From Vibrio atlanticus (GTDB lineage: Bacteria; Pseudomonadota; Gammaproteobacteria; Enterobacterales; Vibrionaceae), in assembly GCF_024347315.1 (NCBI RefSeq), contig NZ_AP025460.1, positions 2,852,001 through 2,916,000 of the forward strand: a stretch of 64,000 nt of DNA. Reading direction: 5' to 3'. Numbering within the stretch: the stretch's first letter is position 1; the number at the start of each line of letters is the position of its first letter. Positions 20,164 to 30,052 of the stretch are shown here, piece by piece. A program made the position numbers and the translations under genes. The notes beneath the pieces are model-generated. The model did no database searches. It was not told the origin of the DNA and saw only the letters and a program-made list of their open reading frames with translations.

Positions 20164-20354
20164 AGTTTTCTCTTCGCTCAAAACTGCGACTATTACTGTG
20201 AGTATACATTAGCGCGGATTAGAGTCATACCCGTTGTGGAGCGTTAATCATCCACGCATGTGATGTGAGACATTATTCACTTGGAATTGAATGAGGTTCA
20301 CCATAGCCCCAAAGAGCGATGCGAGGTATAATTCGCCAATTAGTAATCATTTAA

Positions 20355-21158
20355 ATGGATACCATGGACAGTCTTATTGCGATCGCAGCAGCCTTTCTTT
20401 ATACAATGGCGATTTTCACGATCATTCCAGGTCTCGTGCACCAAACAGGAATCCGTGTAAAAACGGTGTTTATCAGCGCATTACTTGCTTTAGCTTTCCA
20501 TGCTTGGTTGCTTGGCGATTTAATCTTTAATGCCAGTGGTCAAAACCTCAGTATCTTAAACGTTGCTTCTTTAATCAGTTTAATCATATCTGTGGTCATG
20601 AGCGGTGCTATGCTCAAAACCCGTTTGTGGTTCATCTTACCTGTTGTTTATAGCTTCGCTGCTCTAAATCTAATGGCTGCCACTTTTCTTCCTAGCACCT
20701 TCATCAAACACTTAGAGAATGACCCAAAGCTGTTGCTACACATATCTTTAGCTCTGTTCTCATACGCGACACTTACCATCGGTGCGCTATACGCTATGCA
20801 ACTCGCGTGGCTAGATCACAAACTTAAAAAGAAAAAAGCCTTAGTGATAAACCCTAACCTACCTCCTTTAATGATGGTGGAAAGACAGCTTTTCAAGATC
20901 ATTTTAATCGGTAATGGTTTGTTAACAGGTACTTTATTAACTGGACTTATCTTCGTACAAGATATGTTTGCTCAAGGTAAAGCACATAAAGCAGTATTGT
21001 CTTTTATAGCTTGGGTCATCTATTCCATCCTTCTTTGGGGTCACTATCAAAAAGGTTGGCGTGGGCAAAAAGTTACATGGTTTGCCCTTGCGGGTGCCAC
21101 CATGCTCACATTAGCTTACTTCGGTAGCCGCTTCGTTCAGGAAATAATCCTGAATTAA
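20355..21158 (+). CDS. ypjD: CcsA/YpjD-type inner-membrane protein
   Basis: 267 residues with about eight hydrophobic membrane segments. A central segment contains LLLHISLALFSYATLTIGALYAMQL, seen here only in part, which is the cytochrome c assembly (CcsA/HemX) family pattern with a conserved His in LLHI. The gene sits between divergent ffh and yfjD, the same order as in E. coli (ffh-ypjD-yfjD). The molecular role is not established from this sequence; the family name implies haem or cytochrome handling. An internal ATG at residue 4 is an alternative start. Confidence 0.85.
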   Translation: MDTMDSLIAIAAAFLYTMAIFTIIPGLVHQTGIRVKTVFISALLALAFHAWLLGDLIFNASGQNLSILNVASLISLIISVVMSGAMLKTRLWFILPVVYSFAALNLMAATFLPSTFIKHLENDPKLLLHISLALFSYATLTIGALYAMQLAWLDHKLKKKKALVINPNLPPLMMVERQLFKIILIGNGLLTGTLLTGLIFVQDMFAQGKAHKAVLSFIAWVIYSILLWGHYQKGWRGQKVTWFALAGATMLTLAYFGSRFVQEIILN

Positions 21159-21285
21159 TCTGGATAATGAAGGCAAGGTCTCACACACCTTGCCTTTAAA
21201 ATATTGAGTACGATACATTCAATTGACATCTCGACCATGTTCGGTCATAAATTAATCAAGATACACAAAAAGGAAAAGAATAGTT

Positions 21286-22557
21286 TTGGACGACATATCA
21301 ACGGGTATCTTATTTGCGCTACTCGCGTGTCTCATTGTAATTTCTGGTTATTTCTCTGGTTCCGAAACGGGCATGATGTCCTTGAACCGCTACCGTTTAA
21401 AACACTTGGCCAATACGGGTCATAAAGGTGCCAAACGCGTAGAAAAACTTCTAAGTCGCCCAGACAGATTGATTGGCCTTATTCTCATCGGCAACAATCT
21501 CGTCAATATTCTTGCATCCGCGATCGCGACTATTCTTGGTATGCGTATCTACGGCGATATCGGTGTTGCAATCGCAACCGGAGCCCTGACCCTAGTGATC
21601 CTCGTGTTTGCTGAGGTTACACCAAAAACAATCGCTTCTCTTTTCCCTGAACGAGTTTCTTACGCCAGCAGTATTCTATTAATAATACTGATGAAGGTGC
21701 TATCTCCATTGGTTATCTTGGTCAACTTTATTACCAATGGCTTCATTCGTATCTTAGGCGTTAAAGCTAACCATGATGCAACCGATCATCTAAGCTCAGA
21801 AGAACTCAGAACCGTAGTAAATGAAGCGGGTAGCCTAATACCACAGCGTCACCAAGATATGTTGGTGTCTATTCTCGATTTAGAACACGTCACCGTAAAT
21901 GACATAATGGTGCCACGTAACGAGATCACTGGCATCGACATCAATGATGATTGGAAATCGATCGTGCGTCAGCTCACTCATTCACCTCATGGTCGCATCG
22001 TGTTGTACCGTGATCAGATAGATGAAGTGGTTGGCATGCTGAGGCTACGTGAAGCTTATCGCTTGATGCTCGAAAAGAACGAATTCAATAAAGAGACCCT
22101 GCTGCGTGCTGCAGATGAGATCTACTTTATTCCGGAAGCGACACCGCTTAACACCCAACTGCTTAAATTCCAACGCAACAAACAGCGTATCGGTTTGATT
22201 GTTGATGAGTATGGCGATATTAACGGTTTGGTTACCCTCGAAGATATTCTCGAAGAGATCGTGGGCGAATTTACGACTTCAATCGCACCAAGTTTATCTG
22301 AAGAGATTACACCGCAAAGCGATGGTAGCTTCTTGATTGAAGGTAGCGCTAATATCCGAGATATCAACAAAGGTTTGCAGTGGGCACTACCTACCGATGG
22401 ACCAAGAACACTTAATGGTTTGATACTGGAGCATCTTGAAGATATTCCAGAGAGTCACCTGAGTGTTCAGGTTGCCAGCCATCCAATGGAAATTGTTGAG
22501 CTCGAAGAGAATCGCATCAAGCTGGTGCGTGTGTTTCCGCAGATCGTAAACGGATAG
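21286..22557 (+). CDS. yfjD: CNNM/CorC-family transporter-associated protein with CBS domains
   Basis: 423 residues with a TTG start preceded by AGGAAAAG. The N-terminal CNNM/DUF21 membrane domain (about residues 1-170) carries SGYFSGSETGMMSLNRYRLKHL, in part, and GNNLVNILASAIATIL. Two CBS domains follow (VNDIMVPRNEITGID; IDEYGDINGLVTLEDILEEIVGE, in part). The C-terminal CorC_HlyC domain ends the protein. Related to Salmonella CorB, implicated in magnesium and cobalt efflux (family knowledge). It follows ypjD by 127 bp and ends at a terminator shared with luxS. Confidence 0.93.
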   Translation: MDDISTGILFALLACLIVISGYFSGSETGMMSLNRYRLKHLANTGHKGAKRVEKLLSRPDRLIGLILIGNNLVNILASAIATILGMRIYGDIGVAIATGALTLVILVFAEVTPKTIASLFPERVSYASSILLIILMKVLSPLVILVNFITNGFIRILGVKANHDATDHLSSEELRTVVNEAGSLIPQRHQDMLVSILDLEHVTVNDIMVPRNEITGIDINDDWKSIVRQLTHSPHGRIVLYRDQIDEVVGMLRLREAYRLMLEKNEFNKETLLRAADEIYFIPEATPLNTQLLKFQRNKQRIGLIVDEYGDINGLVTLEDILEEIVGEFTTSIAPSLSEEITPQSDGSFLIEGSANIRDINKGLQWALPTDGPRTLNGLILEHLEDIPESHLSVQVASHPMEIVELEENRIKLVRVFPQIVNG

Positions 22558-22614
22558 AGCCGACTCATTATATGAGAGTAACCCACTGAGTAACCAACTA
22601 AGTCCTTCTACAAC

Positions 22615-22645
22615 AAAAGGCCCGGTTCATTGAACCGGGCCTTTT
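22615..22645. terminator. Bidirectional terminator between yfjD and luxS
   Basis: Perfect 15-bp inverted repeat AAAAGGCCCGGTTCA / TGAACCGGGCCTTTT, with A and T runs at both ends. It serves the convergent yfjD (+) and luxS (-) genes. Confidence 0.95.
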
Positions 22646-22717
22646 AGTATCTAACTCGCTCTGTCTCTAGATTGAAATGTATCTAGAGTGAAGCGCATCT
22701 AAAGTAAAGAAAAGTGA

Positions 22718-23236
22718 TTAGTCGATTTTAAGCTCTTGAAGCATCGACTCTGGCAATGCCAGTTCATCATTTTTGTTTACTGAAATACCGGTAGCGATGA
22801 TTGCATTCGCAATCTCTTTAGCTTCATCTAAGGAATGCATTGCCGCAGTACCACACTGGTATTCGTTCAACTCAGGGATCTTATTCTGGTTCTCAACTTT
22901 CAGTACGTCTTGCATAGCCGCTAACCAAGCTTCAGCCACTTGCTGCTCTGAAGGCGTACCAATCAAGCTCATATAGAAACCGGTACGACAACCCATAGGC
23001 GAAATATCAATGATCTCAACCGCAGAGCCATTGAGGTGAGCACGCATGAACCCAGCGTATAGGTGCTCGAGAGTATGAATACCTCTCTCAGATAGGATAT
23101 CTTTGTTTGGTGCAGTAAAACGCAGGTCAAATACCGTAATGGTATCCCCTTTTGGGGTTTGCATTGTTTTAGCAACACGAACTGCAGGTGCGTTCATGCG
23201 CGTGTGATCAACAGTAAAACTATCTAATAAAGGCAT
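22718..23236 (-). CDS. luxS: S-ribosylhomocysteine lyase LuxS
   Basis: 172 residues, as in other Vibrio. It cleaves S-ribosylhomocysteine to homocysteine and DPD, the precursor of autoinducer-2, in the activated methyl cycle. The metal site is seen as [10 protein letters not shown] (His-x-x-Glu-His) plus the later cysteine in [11 protein letters not shown]. The catalytic Cys lies in [12 protein letters not shown]. It follows the gshA-lipoprotein pair by 24 bp and is thus the last gene of a gshA-containing operon, an order shared with E. coli (yqaA-gshA-luxS). Confidence 0.98.
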   Translation of the reverse strand: MPLLDSFTVDHTRMNAPAVRVAKTMQTPKGDTITVFDLRFTAPNKDILSERGIHTLEHLYAGFMRAHLNGSAVEIIDISPMGCRTGFYMSLIGTPSEQQVAEAWLAAMQDVLKVENQNKIPELNEYQCGTAAMHSLDEAKEIANAIIATGISVNKNDELALPESMLQELKID

Positions 23237-23260
23237 TGCTATTCTCCATGACGATTGGCT

Positions 23261-23914
23261 TTAAAAAAACCAACTTCGATTGTCTTCTAGTTCTTTTCGG
23301 CACTGTTTAAGTTGCCATCCATAATCTTTTGCTTGCTGTTCGACTTTGCGAGCCACCTTAATCAACGATGGTTTGCTGTTGTATGATTTGCGCTTATAGC
23401 CACCACGGCCTTCATGATAAGCCAGATATTGGTTATACGGGTCCCATAATGAGATTCCTAACTGACGGCGCGTCTCGCTGGTGTACCAACCAATGAACAT
23501 TAATGCATCATCAAAATTGGTTCTCGAACCACCATTATTGGTCGCTTTTTGAAAGTCTTCCCAAGCAGGGTCTTGAGCTTGTGCATAGCCGTAGGCACTA
23601 CTGACTCTTCCCCACGGTATAAAGCCAAGAATATAATCTTTTGGTGGACGCGCATCATGCCGAAAGCTGCTCTCTTGTTTAACAAAAGCCATCGCGACGT
23701 TAATCGGTGTGCCCCACTCATCTTGCATATCGACCGCATCTTCATACCAAGAAGGGTGCTCTCTGAAGATGCTGCATATATTATTTTGCTGCTTAGGAGG
23801 AGGCGTCGCACATCCAACCAATAGACTAGAGACAATACCAACAGTCACGACAGGTAACCATTTTCCACCCACATGAGTAGACTGACCTAATAAGGTTTGC
23901 TTCCTTTCCACCAA
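23261..23914 (-). CDS. SLT-like lipoprotein between gshA and luxS
   Basis: 217 residues with a TTG start 7 bases after the gshA stop codon. The start is uncertain, since GTG codons at residues 2 and 15 would also precede the signal sequence. A lipobox LLVGC near residues 31-35 marks it as a lipoprotein. Downstream, AFVKQESSFRHDA has the glutamate of a lysozyme-like transglycosylase (SLT) fold, followed by SSAYGYAQAQ and DDALMFIGWY. It could be a peptidoglycan lytic transglycosylase. The name is inferred from motifs only. Proposed operon: gshA, this gene, luxS. Confidence 0.72.
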   Translation of the reverse strand: MVERKQTLLGQSTHVGGKWLPVVTVGIVSSLLVGCATPPPKQQNNICSIFREHPSWYEDAVDMQDEWGTPINVAMAFVKQESSFRHDARPPKDYILGFIPWGRVSSAYGYAQAQDPAWEDFQKATNNGGSRTNFDDALMFIGWYTSETRRQLGISLWDPYNQYLAYHEGRGGYKRKSYNSKPSLIKVARKVEQQAKDYGWQLKQCRKELEDNRSWFF

Positions 23915-23921
23915 AGTCTCG

Positions 23922-25502
23922 CTATGCTTTTAAATATGAAAAATAGTCCGTTAAGAAACTATCAAAATCTTGAGTGCTCGCTTCTTCACTTTGCTGTTGA
24001 GCAATGACAGAGCGTTGAACTTCCGCTTCCATTAACTCAGCAGAATAAACTTTATATTGGTGTGCCTTGTGTTGCTGAGCATACGTTTTTCCTAACGCAC
24101 AACCCACTTTACCCAAACCACCCAATTTCTTGGTCTCTTCTAATAACTGGCCAGAAATGGTCAACTCTGGGTTATCAATCCAGGCTTCAAGCGTATCGCA
24201 CGTTTCTTGGTATGCACGACCACCTTGCTCAGCATCCATCAACTCAGCGATAACTCGAAGATCTTTGAATACATTTTTAGCCCAGTCTTGCAGAGACAGT
24301 CTTTCGCCATCACAACCAATCTTGAGCTCTAAACCAACCTGACGACCTTCTAAGATCACCTTATTCCAGTTATCGCGCCAGCATTCAAGCTCGCAGTTAT
24401 CCATCTCAGCAGAGTCTGATAACACGCTCCACGTTAGGAATAAATCTAAGAAGCGAACTTGCTGTTCATTGATGCCAATTGAACTGAATGGGTTTACGTC
24501 TAAAGAGCGAACCTCGATGTACTCAACGCCAGCACGAGCCAGTGCTTCAGATGGTTTCTCGCCACTTTTCGCCACACGCTTAGGACGGATTGGAGCATAA
24601 AGCTCATTCTCAATTTGCAGTACGTTGCTATTTAGTTGACGGTATTCCCCATCAACCTTAGTGCCAATCTCAGCGAATTCTTCTGATGGTGTGCGAATCG
24701 CTTGATTCAAACCTTCAAGGTATTGGTCTAGGCTGTTGAAGCCAATCTTCAGTACACTTTGCGCACTGTTGGTGTAACCAAGGTCACTTAAGCGCAATGC
24801 CGTTGCTTTGGGTAGATACAGTGTTTCTCCAACCTTTTCAAAAGGTAGGTTGGTTTCTCTTCCTTTGATAAAAGAAGAACATAGCGCAGGTGAAGCACCG
24901 AAGAAGTATGGGATTAACCAACCAAAGCGGTAGTAATTACGAATCAAACCGAAGTACGCATCTGATTTAGCTTCGCAACGCGCTTCTTCGGTTTGCTCTC
25001 CAAACAGACTGTCCCAAAAGCTTTCTGGGAAAGAGAAGTTGAAGTGAACACCCGAAATAATCTGCATCAGACTACCGTAGCGACGCTTTAGGCCTTCACG
25101 ATATAGCGTCTTCATCTTACCGTTGTTAGAAGTACCGTATTGCGCAAGCTGAATGTAATCTTCACTCCCCACATAACAAGGCATAGAGAGTGGCCACAGC
25201 TTTTCGCCGTCTAACTTGGTTTGAGTGAAGTGATGGATATCAGACAACTGATTCAAAAGCGTCGGAACGTCGTTAGAAACAGGCGTGATAAACTCCAGTA
25301 GCGACTCAGAGAAATCGGTCGTTACCCATTCGTTCATCAACGCAGATCCTAAAGCCTTAGGGTGCGGCCCAGTAGCAAGATGCCCATCTTCCGTGTAGCG
25401 CAATGTTTCCCTTTCAACACCACGACCAAATTGAGAGAAGGTCTTAGGGTTGGTTGCAACTTGCTTTAGTCGCGCAGCAAAATCAGTCAAAATTCTGTTC
25501 AC
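23922..25502 (-). CDS. gshA: Glutamate-cysteine ligase
   Basis: 526 residues from a GTG at 25502; a TTG four codons later (TDFAARLKQ) is an equally possible start. It makes gamma-glutamylcysteine, the first step of glutathione synthesis. The proteobacterial type 1 family is seen from [37 protein letters not shown] and [17 protein letters not shown]. It begins the gshA-lipoprotein-luxS group and lies 87 bp downstream of the M16 peptidase gene. Confidence 0.97.
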   Translation of the reverse strand: MNRILTDFAARLKQVATNPKTFSQFGRGVERETLRYTEDGHLATGPHPKALGSALMNEWVTTDFSESLLEFITPVSNDVPTLLNQLSDIHHFTQTKLDGEKLWPLSMPCYVGSEDYIQLAQYGTSNNGKMKTLYREGLKRRYGSLMQIISGVHFNFSFPESFWDSLFGEQTEEARCEAKSDAYFGLIRNYYRFGWLIPYFFGASPALCSSFIKGRETNLPFEKVGETLYLPKATALRLSDLGYTNSAQSVLKIGFNSLDQYLEGLNQAIRTPSEEFAEIGTKVDGEYRQLNSNVLQIENELYAPIRPKRVAKSGEKPSEALARAGVEYIEVRSLDVNPFSSIGINEQQVRFLDLFLTWSVLSDSAEMDNCELECWRDNWNKVILEGRQVGLELKIGCDGERLSLQDWAKNVFKDLRVIAELMDAEQGGRAYQETCDTLEAWIDNPELTISGQLLEETKKLGGLGKVGCALGKTYAQQHKAHQYKVYSAELMEAEVQRSVIAQQQSEEASTQDFDSFLTDYFSYLKA

Positions 25503-25589
25503 TTATCTTATATTGTTCTTATTAGAACTATCATAAATTAGGTTGGAGGAGAAAAGTAGAATCTCCTCCCTCCCCCTTTAATGTGTACT

Positions 25590-28448
25590 CTAACGAATGA
25601 TTTCAAGCTCTTCTATTGGAATATCTAACTTTTCTAATTGAGGGCGCAGCGAAGTCGCGTCACCAACAACAATTATTTGATAATCATTCGGGTCAAACCA
25701 TTTCTTCGAGAGCTCATTTAAAGTCTCTTTTGAAACCGTTTCTACTATCTGGTTGCGCTGCTGTAGGTAGTCTTCATCAAGGCTTAGCGTAACAATATTA
25801 CTCAACAATCCAGCCTTTTGACTTGGTGTTTCGTATTTAAGCGCATCTTGTTGACCGACGGCAAGGCGCATAAATTTCACCTCTTCGTCAGTTAATCCAC
25901 TCTGACTAAATTCATTTAGCTCAGCAATAAACTCTTGAATTGATGGAACCGTCGCATTGGCTCTAACTTGAGCACTAAACACTACCGCACCAGTTTCACG
26001 CGTACTCGCAAAGTAACCGCTTGCACCGTAAGTGTAGGCCTTGTCTTCACGCAGGTTCTGGTTGATACGGCTATTGAAGTTACCGGCTAAATTAAAGTTA
26101 GCCAATTGACTTAAATACAATTCACCGGTCGCATCAAACGGTAACCCTTTACGAACTAAGCGTACAATACTTTGTGGTGCTCCCGGCTTATCCACTAAGT
26201 ACAAGTTCTGCCCCGAAAGCTCCTTGATGATCTGTGGACGAGTGAGTGGTGCAGCGTCACCTTGCCATTCTTCAAAGAACTGAAGCTGCTTTCCAACCTC
26301 CTCCTTCGAGATGTCCCCTACAATAACAATATTAGCTCCCTCAGGAGTATAGTGCTGACTGTAAAACAGTTTTACATCGTCTAGAGTTAACGATTCTAGA
26401 GAGTCCTTGGTGCCACCACTCGCTCGACCAAAAATACTGCTACCGAACAACACTTCTCGGGTTGCTTGAGAAGCCATCCAGCTCGGTTGTTGATGCTTGT
26501 ACACTACGCCTTCTAACATCTGACTCTTAACGCGTTCGAAATCTTGAACATCAAACTTAGGCTCGAATAGAACTTCTTGCACGATCGCTAAGGTTTGAGG
26601 CAGGTTTTTATCTAACGTCGAGACTGAAATATCTGTGGTATAACTGCCAGCACTAATGCTAACGCTACTACCCAGCTTATCTAAGGTCGCCTGTAACTCT
26701 TCAACCGTTCGTTTAGTCGAACCTTCTTCCATCATTGATGCAGTTAGGTTCGCCAAACCCTCTTGACCTTTACCAACATAGCGCTCACCCGCAGGGAGTT
26801 GAATTTGTAGCTGCACTGTCGGCGTTTCGCTGGTCACAGTACCAATCAAGTCAGTACCATTAGCAAAATGCATGCGATACAGCTCAGGCATAGTCGCTTC
26901 AACACCAAAGTTCACTTCGGGCATCACGCTGCGATCAAATGTGTTCGGTGCCTTTCTGAAATCCAATTGTTCTTCTGTCACCTTGCTGTATTCAGGAAGG
27001 GTACGAGCAGGAGTGCTAAATGTAGCCTCGCGAACCGCTAAGTCGAGTTTTTTCTTAGGAACCACACTCAAGGTAACCTTGTGCTTACCTTCGATAAAAT
27101 CTTGGTACGCCTTGCTTACGCTTTCAGGGGTAACAGCTCGGATTTGATCGAGTTGTGATTCAATACGATCAGGCTGGCCATAGAAGGTTTGATTTGACGC
27201 GAGCTGTGAAACCTTGCCTCTAACACTTTGCAGTGCAAACACCGCATTCGCTTCAGCCATGCCGGTAATTTGATCTAGACGATCTTGTTCCACACCGCCT
27301 TTCGAAAATTGTTCTAGGGTTTCCATCAGTTCTTTATTTAGAACCGTCAAATCCCCCTTTTCACCTGAGTCACCCATCGCATAGACATACATAGTACAAG
27401 CGAGCTCAGCACAATCGTGGAAAGAGCCTGCACTCACCGCTTTTTGCGTTTTTACGAGGTTTTGGTACAGATAACTGTTGGTCCCTGAACCTAACACGTT
27501 AGACAGCGCATTCAGTGAAGCTTGCGTATCTTCACCGCGGTAGGTTGTTGGCCAACCAACAAGCACCATCGGCTGACGAACGTTGTCTTCTAAGGTGATG
27601 TACTTATCTTCTGTTAGAACAGCTGGTTGCTTCTCAGCAGCCTTAACTTCCGGACCTTGAGGGATTGGTCCAAAGTACTGATTAACCCACTCTAGCGTGT
27701 CATCAACGTCGATATCACCGCCGATAGTCAGTACCGCATTATTTGGGCCGTACCAACGTAGGAAGAACGCCTTAAGGTCATTCACATCAACACGGTCTAG
27801 ATCTTCCACATAACCGATTGGTTGCCATGAGTAAGGATGACCTTCAGGGTAAAGCGCTTCACCCATACGTTCCCACATCAAGCCATAAGGACGGTTTTCA
27901 TAACTTTGAGCACGTTCGTTTTTAACCGTGCCTCTTTGAACTTCGAATTTCTTCTGAGAAACCGCATCCAATAAAAAACCCATTCGGTCTGATTCTAACC
28001 ACAACATTTTCTCAAGTTGGTTAGATGGAACGGTTTCAAAGTAGTTAGTACGATCACGGTTAGTGGTGCCGTTTAACGAGCCACCCGCCTCGGTAATGAT
28101 CTTAAAGTGCTGCTGGTCACCGACGTTCTCAGAGCCTTGGAACATCATGTGTTCGAAGAAATGAGCAAAGCCCGATTTGCCTATTTCTTCACGAGCTGAG
28201 CCGACATGATAGGTCACATCCACATGTACAAGAGGATCAGAATCATCAGGAGAAAGAATAACTGTCAGGCCGTTTTCAAGCTGATATTTGGTGTAAGGGA
28301 TCACCACTTTATCTTTAGAAGGCTTAACCTCTTCTAACAGAGTGACACCTTCAGGTAACGAGGAAAAGAAGGGTGTTGAGCTAGGTACATTGTAAGAACA
28401 GCCTGCAATGGCGATAAGAGAAAATGTACCAAGTAAAACCTTTTTCAT
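25590..28448 (-). CDS. M16 family zinc metallopeptidase, lipoprotein
   Basis: 952 residues. The N-terminal signal sequence ends in lipobox AIAGC (Cys17), so it is probably a membrane-anchored envelope protein. An M16A domain follows, with the inverted zinc motif HFFEHMMF (His-x-x-Glu-His, about residues 96-103) and the third ligand downstream, then an inactive M16C domain and a second M16 pair in the C-terminal half (ITVTSETPTVQLQI, TYGASGYFASTRETGA). This is the two-half insulinase/pitrilysin-like layout. The natural substrate is not known. It lies nine bases downstream of the yqaA stop codon, so it may share that transcript. Confidence 0.93.
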   Translation of the reverse strand: MKKVLLGTFSLIAIAGCSYNVPSSTPFFSSLPEGVTLLEEVKPSKDKVVIPYTKYQLENGLTVILSPDDSDPLVHVDVTYHVGSAREEIGKSGFAHFFEHMMFQGSENVGDQQHFKIITEAGGSLNGTTNRDRTNYFETVPSNQLEKMLWLESDRMGFLLDAVSQKKFEVQRGTVKNERAQSYENRPYGLMWERMGEALYPEGHPYSWQPIGYVEDLDRVDVNDLKAFFLRWYGPNNAVLTIGGDIDVDDTLEWVNQYFGPIPQGPEVKAAEKQPAVLTEDKYITLEDNVRQPMVLVGWPTTYRGEDTQASLNALSNVLGSGTNSYLYQNLVKTQKAVSAGSFHDCAELACTMYVYAMGDSGEKGDLTVLNKELMETLEQFSKGGVEQDRLDQITGMAEANAVFALQSVRGKVSQLASNQTFYGQPDRIESQLDQIRAVTPESVSKAYQDFIEGKHKVTLSVVPKKKLDLAVREATFSTPARTLPEYSKVTEEQLDFRKAPNTFDRSVMPEVNFGVEATMPELYRMHFANGTDLIGTVTSETPTVQLQIQLPAGERYVGKGQEGLANLTASMMEEGSTKRTVEELQATLDKLGSSVSISAGSYTTDISVSTLDKNLPQTLAIVQEVLFEPKFDVQDFERVKSQMLEGVVYKHQQPSWMASQATREVLFGSSIFGRASGGTKDSLESLTLDDVKLFYSQHYTPEGANIVIVGDISKEEVGKQLQFFEEWQGDAAPLTRPQIIKELSGQNLYLVDKPGAPQSIVRLVRKGLPFDATGELYLSQLANFNLAGNFNSRINQNLREDKAYTYGASGYFASTRETGAVVFSAQVRANATVPSIQEFIAELNEFSQSGLTDEEVKFMRLAVGQQDALKYETPSQKAGLLSNIVTLSLDEDYLQQRNQIVETVSKETLNELSKKWFDPNDYQIIVVGDATSLRPQLEKLDIPIEELEIIR

Positions 28449-28457
28449 AGGTTCTCC

Positions 28458-28919
28458 TTAGAAAAAACCGAAGTAGATAGCAGCAAGTAAGCTGTAGCGA
28501 GCGGCTTTGCCAATCGCTATCAAAATAACGCTAGGAATAAATTTCATTCTTAACCAACCCGCGGCTAAGCACAAAGGGTCACCAATGATCGGCAACCAAC
28601 TGAATAACAGTGTCCAATAGCCATAGCGGCTCAGCCAAGCCATAGCCTTATGACCATGCTTTTCAGATTGAGTTCGATTAGGCAGCCACAAACCAATCCA
28701 ATAGTTGGTCAGCCCGCCTAAAGTATTACCGAGTGTCGCCAGAAGAATGATTGATGATGTTGAGAACTGTTCTAAGCTCAATGCTGCCACAAGGCTTGCT
28801 TCTGAGCCCCCTGGTAACAATGTGGCACTCAAGAAGCCACTAATGAAGAGCACCCACAGCGCCGAGTCAGAAAACCACAACGCTATGTTTTCAAAAAGAG
28901 AATTAAAGAACTCTAGCAC
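28458..28919 (-). CDS. yqaA: DedA/VTT-like inner-membrane protein YqaA
   Basis: 153 residues with four or five membrane segments. FISGFLSATLLPGGSEASLV and TLGGLTNYWIGLWLP followed by SWLPIIGDPLCLAAGWLRM are typical of the VTT (SNARE-associated) family, to which YqaA belongs. No transport substrate can be assigned. In E. coli yqaA lies directly upstream of gshA; here the M16 peptidase gene is inserted between them. It starts six bases after the MDR gene stop, suggesting cotranscription. Confidence 0.87.
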   Translation of the reverse strand: MLEFFNSLFENIALWFSDSALWVLFISGFLSATLLPGGSEASLVAALSLEQFSTSSIILLATLGNTLGGLTNYWIGLWLPNRTQSEKHGHKAMAWLSRYGYWTLLFSWLPIIGDPLCLAAGWLRMKFIPSVILIAIGKAARYSLLAAIYFGFF

Positions 28920-28925
28920 TGCATA

Positions 28926-29879
28926 TTAACCTTCTTGCATTTTAAGTAGTACCTTGCCTCTGGTGTGTCCGGTTTCAACCTGCCGATGCGCCGACTGTGC
29001 TTCATCTAACGGGTAGATAGTTTGAATTTCTGTTTTGAGCAATCCTACGCTAACCATGTAAAGCATAGTGTCCATTTGCTCTGGATTTGGCTCAACGAGC
29101 ATACCTGAAGCAGTGAAACCCAATAATGTCGCTTTCTCGCAAATTAATTCAGCAGACAGCGTGGGCACCGTTACCACTCTCGCACCATCTTTCAAACACT
29201 TCAACGCATCAAGCGCGGTATCACCACCCACTAAATCAATCAGTACATCAACATCAGAGACTCTTTCCGATGCTGGCGCAAATTTATAGTTAATAGCATG
29301 AGCGCCTAACGTAGCAAGGTAATCAAGGTTGGCCTCGCTGCAGGTCGTGTAAACCTCAGCTTTTGCAGCCACTGCGATTTGAACCGCAAGATGACCAACG
29401 CCGCCGGCGCCCGCTAAGATGAGTACGCGATCGCCCTCTTTCACTTCCGCTTTGTTAAGCGCTTGTGCTGCGGTTTGGCTAGCGAGTGGTAAAGCTGCAG
29501 CCGCTTCTAACGCAACCGAGTCTGGGACCATACTTAATGCGACTTCTGGAACACACACATACTGGCTATAACCGCCACCTTGCAGTGGAAAACCAATAAA
29601 GCCGGCTACGTTATCACCAACAGTAAAACGCTCTGCCTGTTCGCCTAGCGTAACAATTTGCCCTGAAATATCGTAACCAGGAACCCAAGGAAGGTTGTCT
29701 TTGTTTTGTGCTGCCGCCCAACCAAGGCCTGCACGGGTTTTCACATCAATAGGATTAATGCCTGAAAAGGAAACTTTAACCACCACTTCTCCGGCCTTTG
29801 GCTCAGGAATAGCACTGGTTTGAATACTGAGGTTTTCGACGCCGCCGAATTGAGTAATCGCAATCTGTTTATTTTCCAT
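28926..29879 (-). CDS. Zinc-free MDR-type NADPH:quinone oxidoreductase-like protein
   Basis: 317 residues from the ATG at 29879 with AAGGA nine bases before it; a GTG six bases further up is too close to that site. A GroES-like N-terminal fold (SGINPIDVKTRAG, VPGYDISGQIV) is followed by a Rossmann domain with VLILAGAGGVGHLAVQIA. The structural zinc cysteines are absent, so it belongs to the quinone-reductase/zeta-crystallin branch of the medium-chain dehydrogenases. The electron acceptor cannot be told from the sequence. It is first in the MDR-yqaA-M16 group. Confidence 0.85.
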   Translation of the reverse strand: MENKQIAITQFGGVENLSIQTSAIPEPKAGEVVVKVSFSGINPIDVKTRAGLGWAAAQNKDNLPWVPGYDISGQIVTLGEQAERFTVGDNVAGFIGFPLQGGGYSQYVCVPEVALSMVPDSVALEAAAALPLASQTAAQALNKAEVKEGDRVLILAGAGGVGHLAVQIAVAAKAEVYTTCSEANLDYLATLGAHAINYKFAPASERVSDVDVLIDLVGGDTALDALKCLKDGARVVTVPTLSAELICEKATLLGFTASGMLVEPNPEQMDTMLYMVSVGLLKTEIQTIYPLDEAQSAHRQVETGHTRGKVLLKMQEG

Positions 29880-29931
29880 TTCCACATTTCCTTGATTGAT
29901 AGAAGCCCTGATGAGTAAGCACCCTCATTAA

Positions 29932-29962
29932 TAAAAAGAAAGGGATGCGAAAGCATCCCTTT
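29932..29962 (-). terminator. Terminator of oadGAB
   Basis: Perfect 10-bp stem AAAGGGATGC / GCATCCCTTT with a GAAA loop. The A-rich run at 29932-29940 supplies a T-rich tail on the minus strand. It lies 90 bases after the oadB stop codon. Confidence 0.9.
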
Positions 29963-30052
29963 GACTATAAACCATTTAATAAGGCGAAGTTAACCGCTCA
30001 TGCGTAAATTGACGACCAATTAACGTAACGAGCAGCATAACCAAGTAACTCA

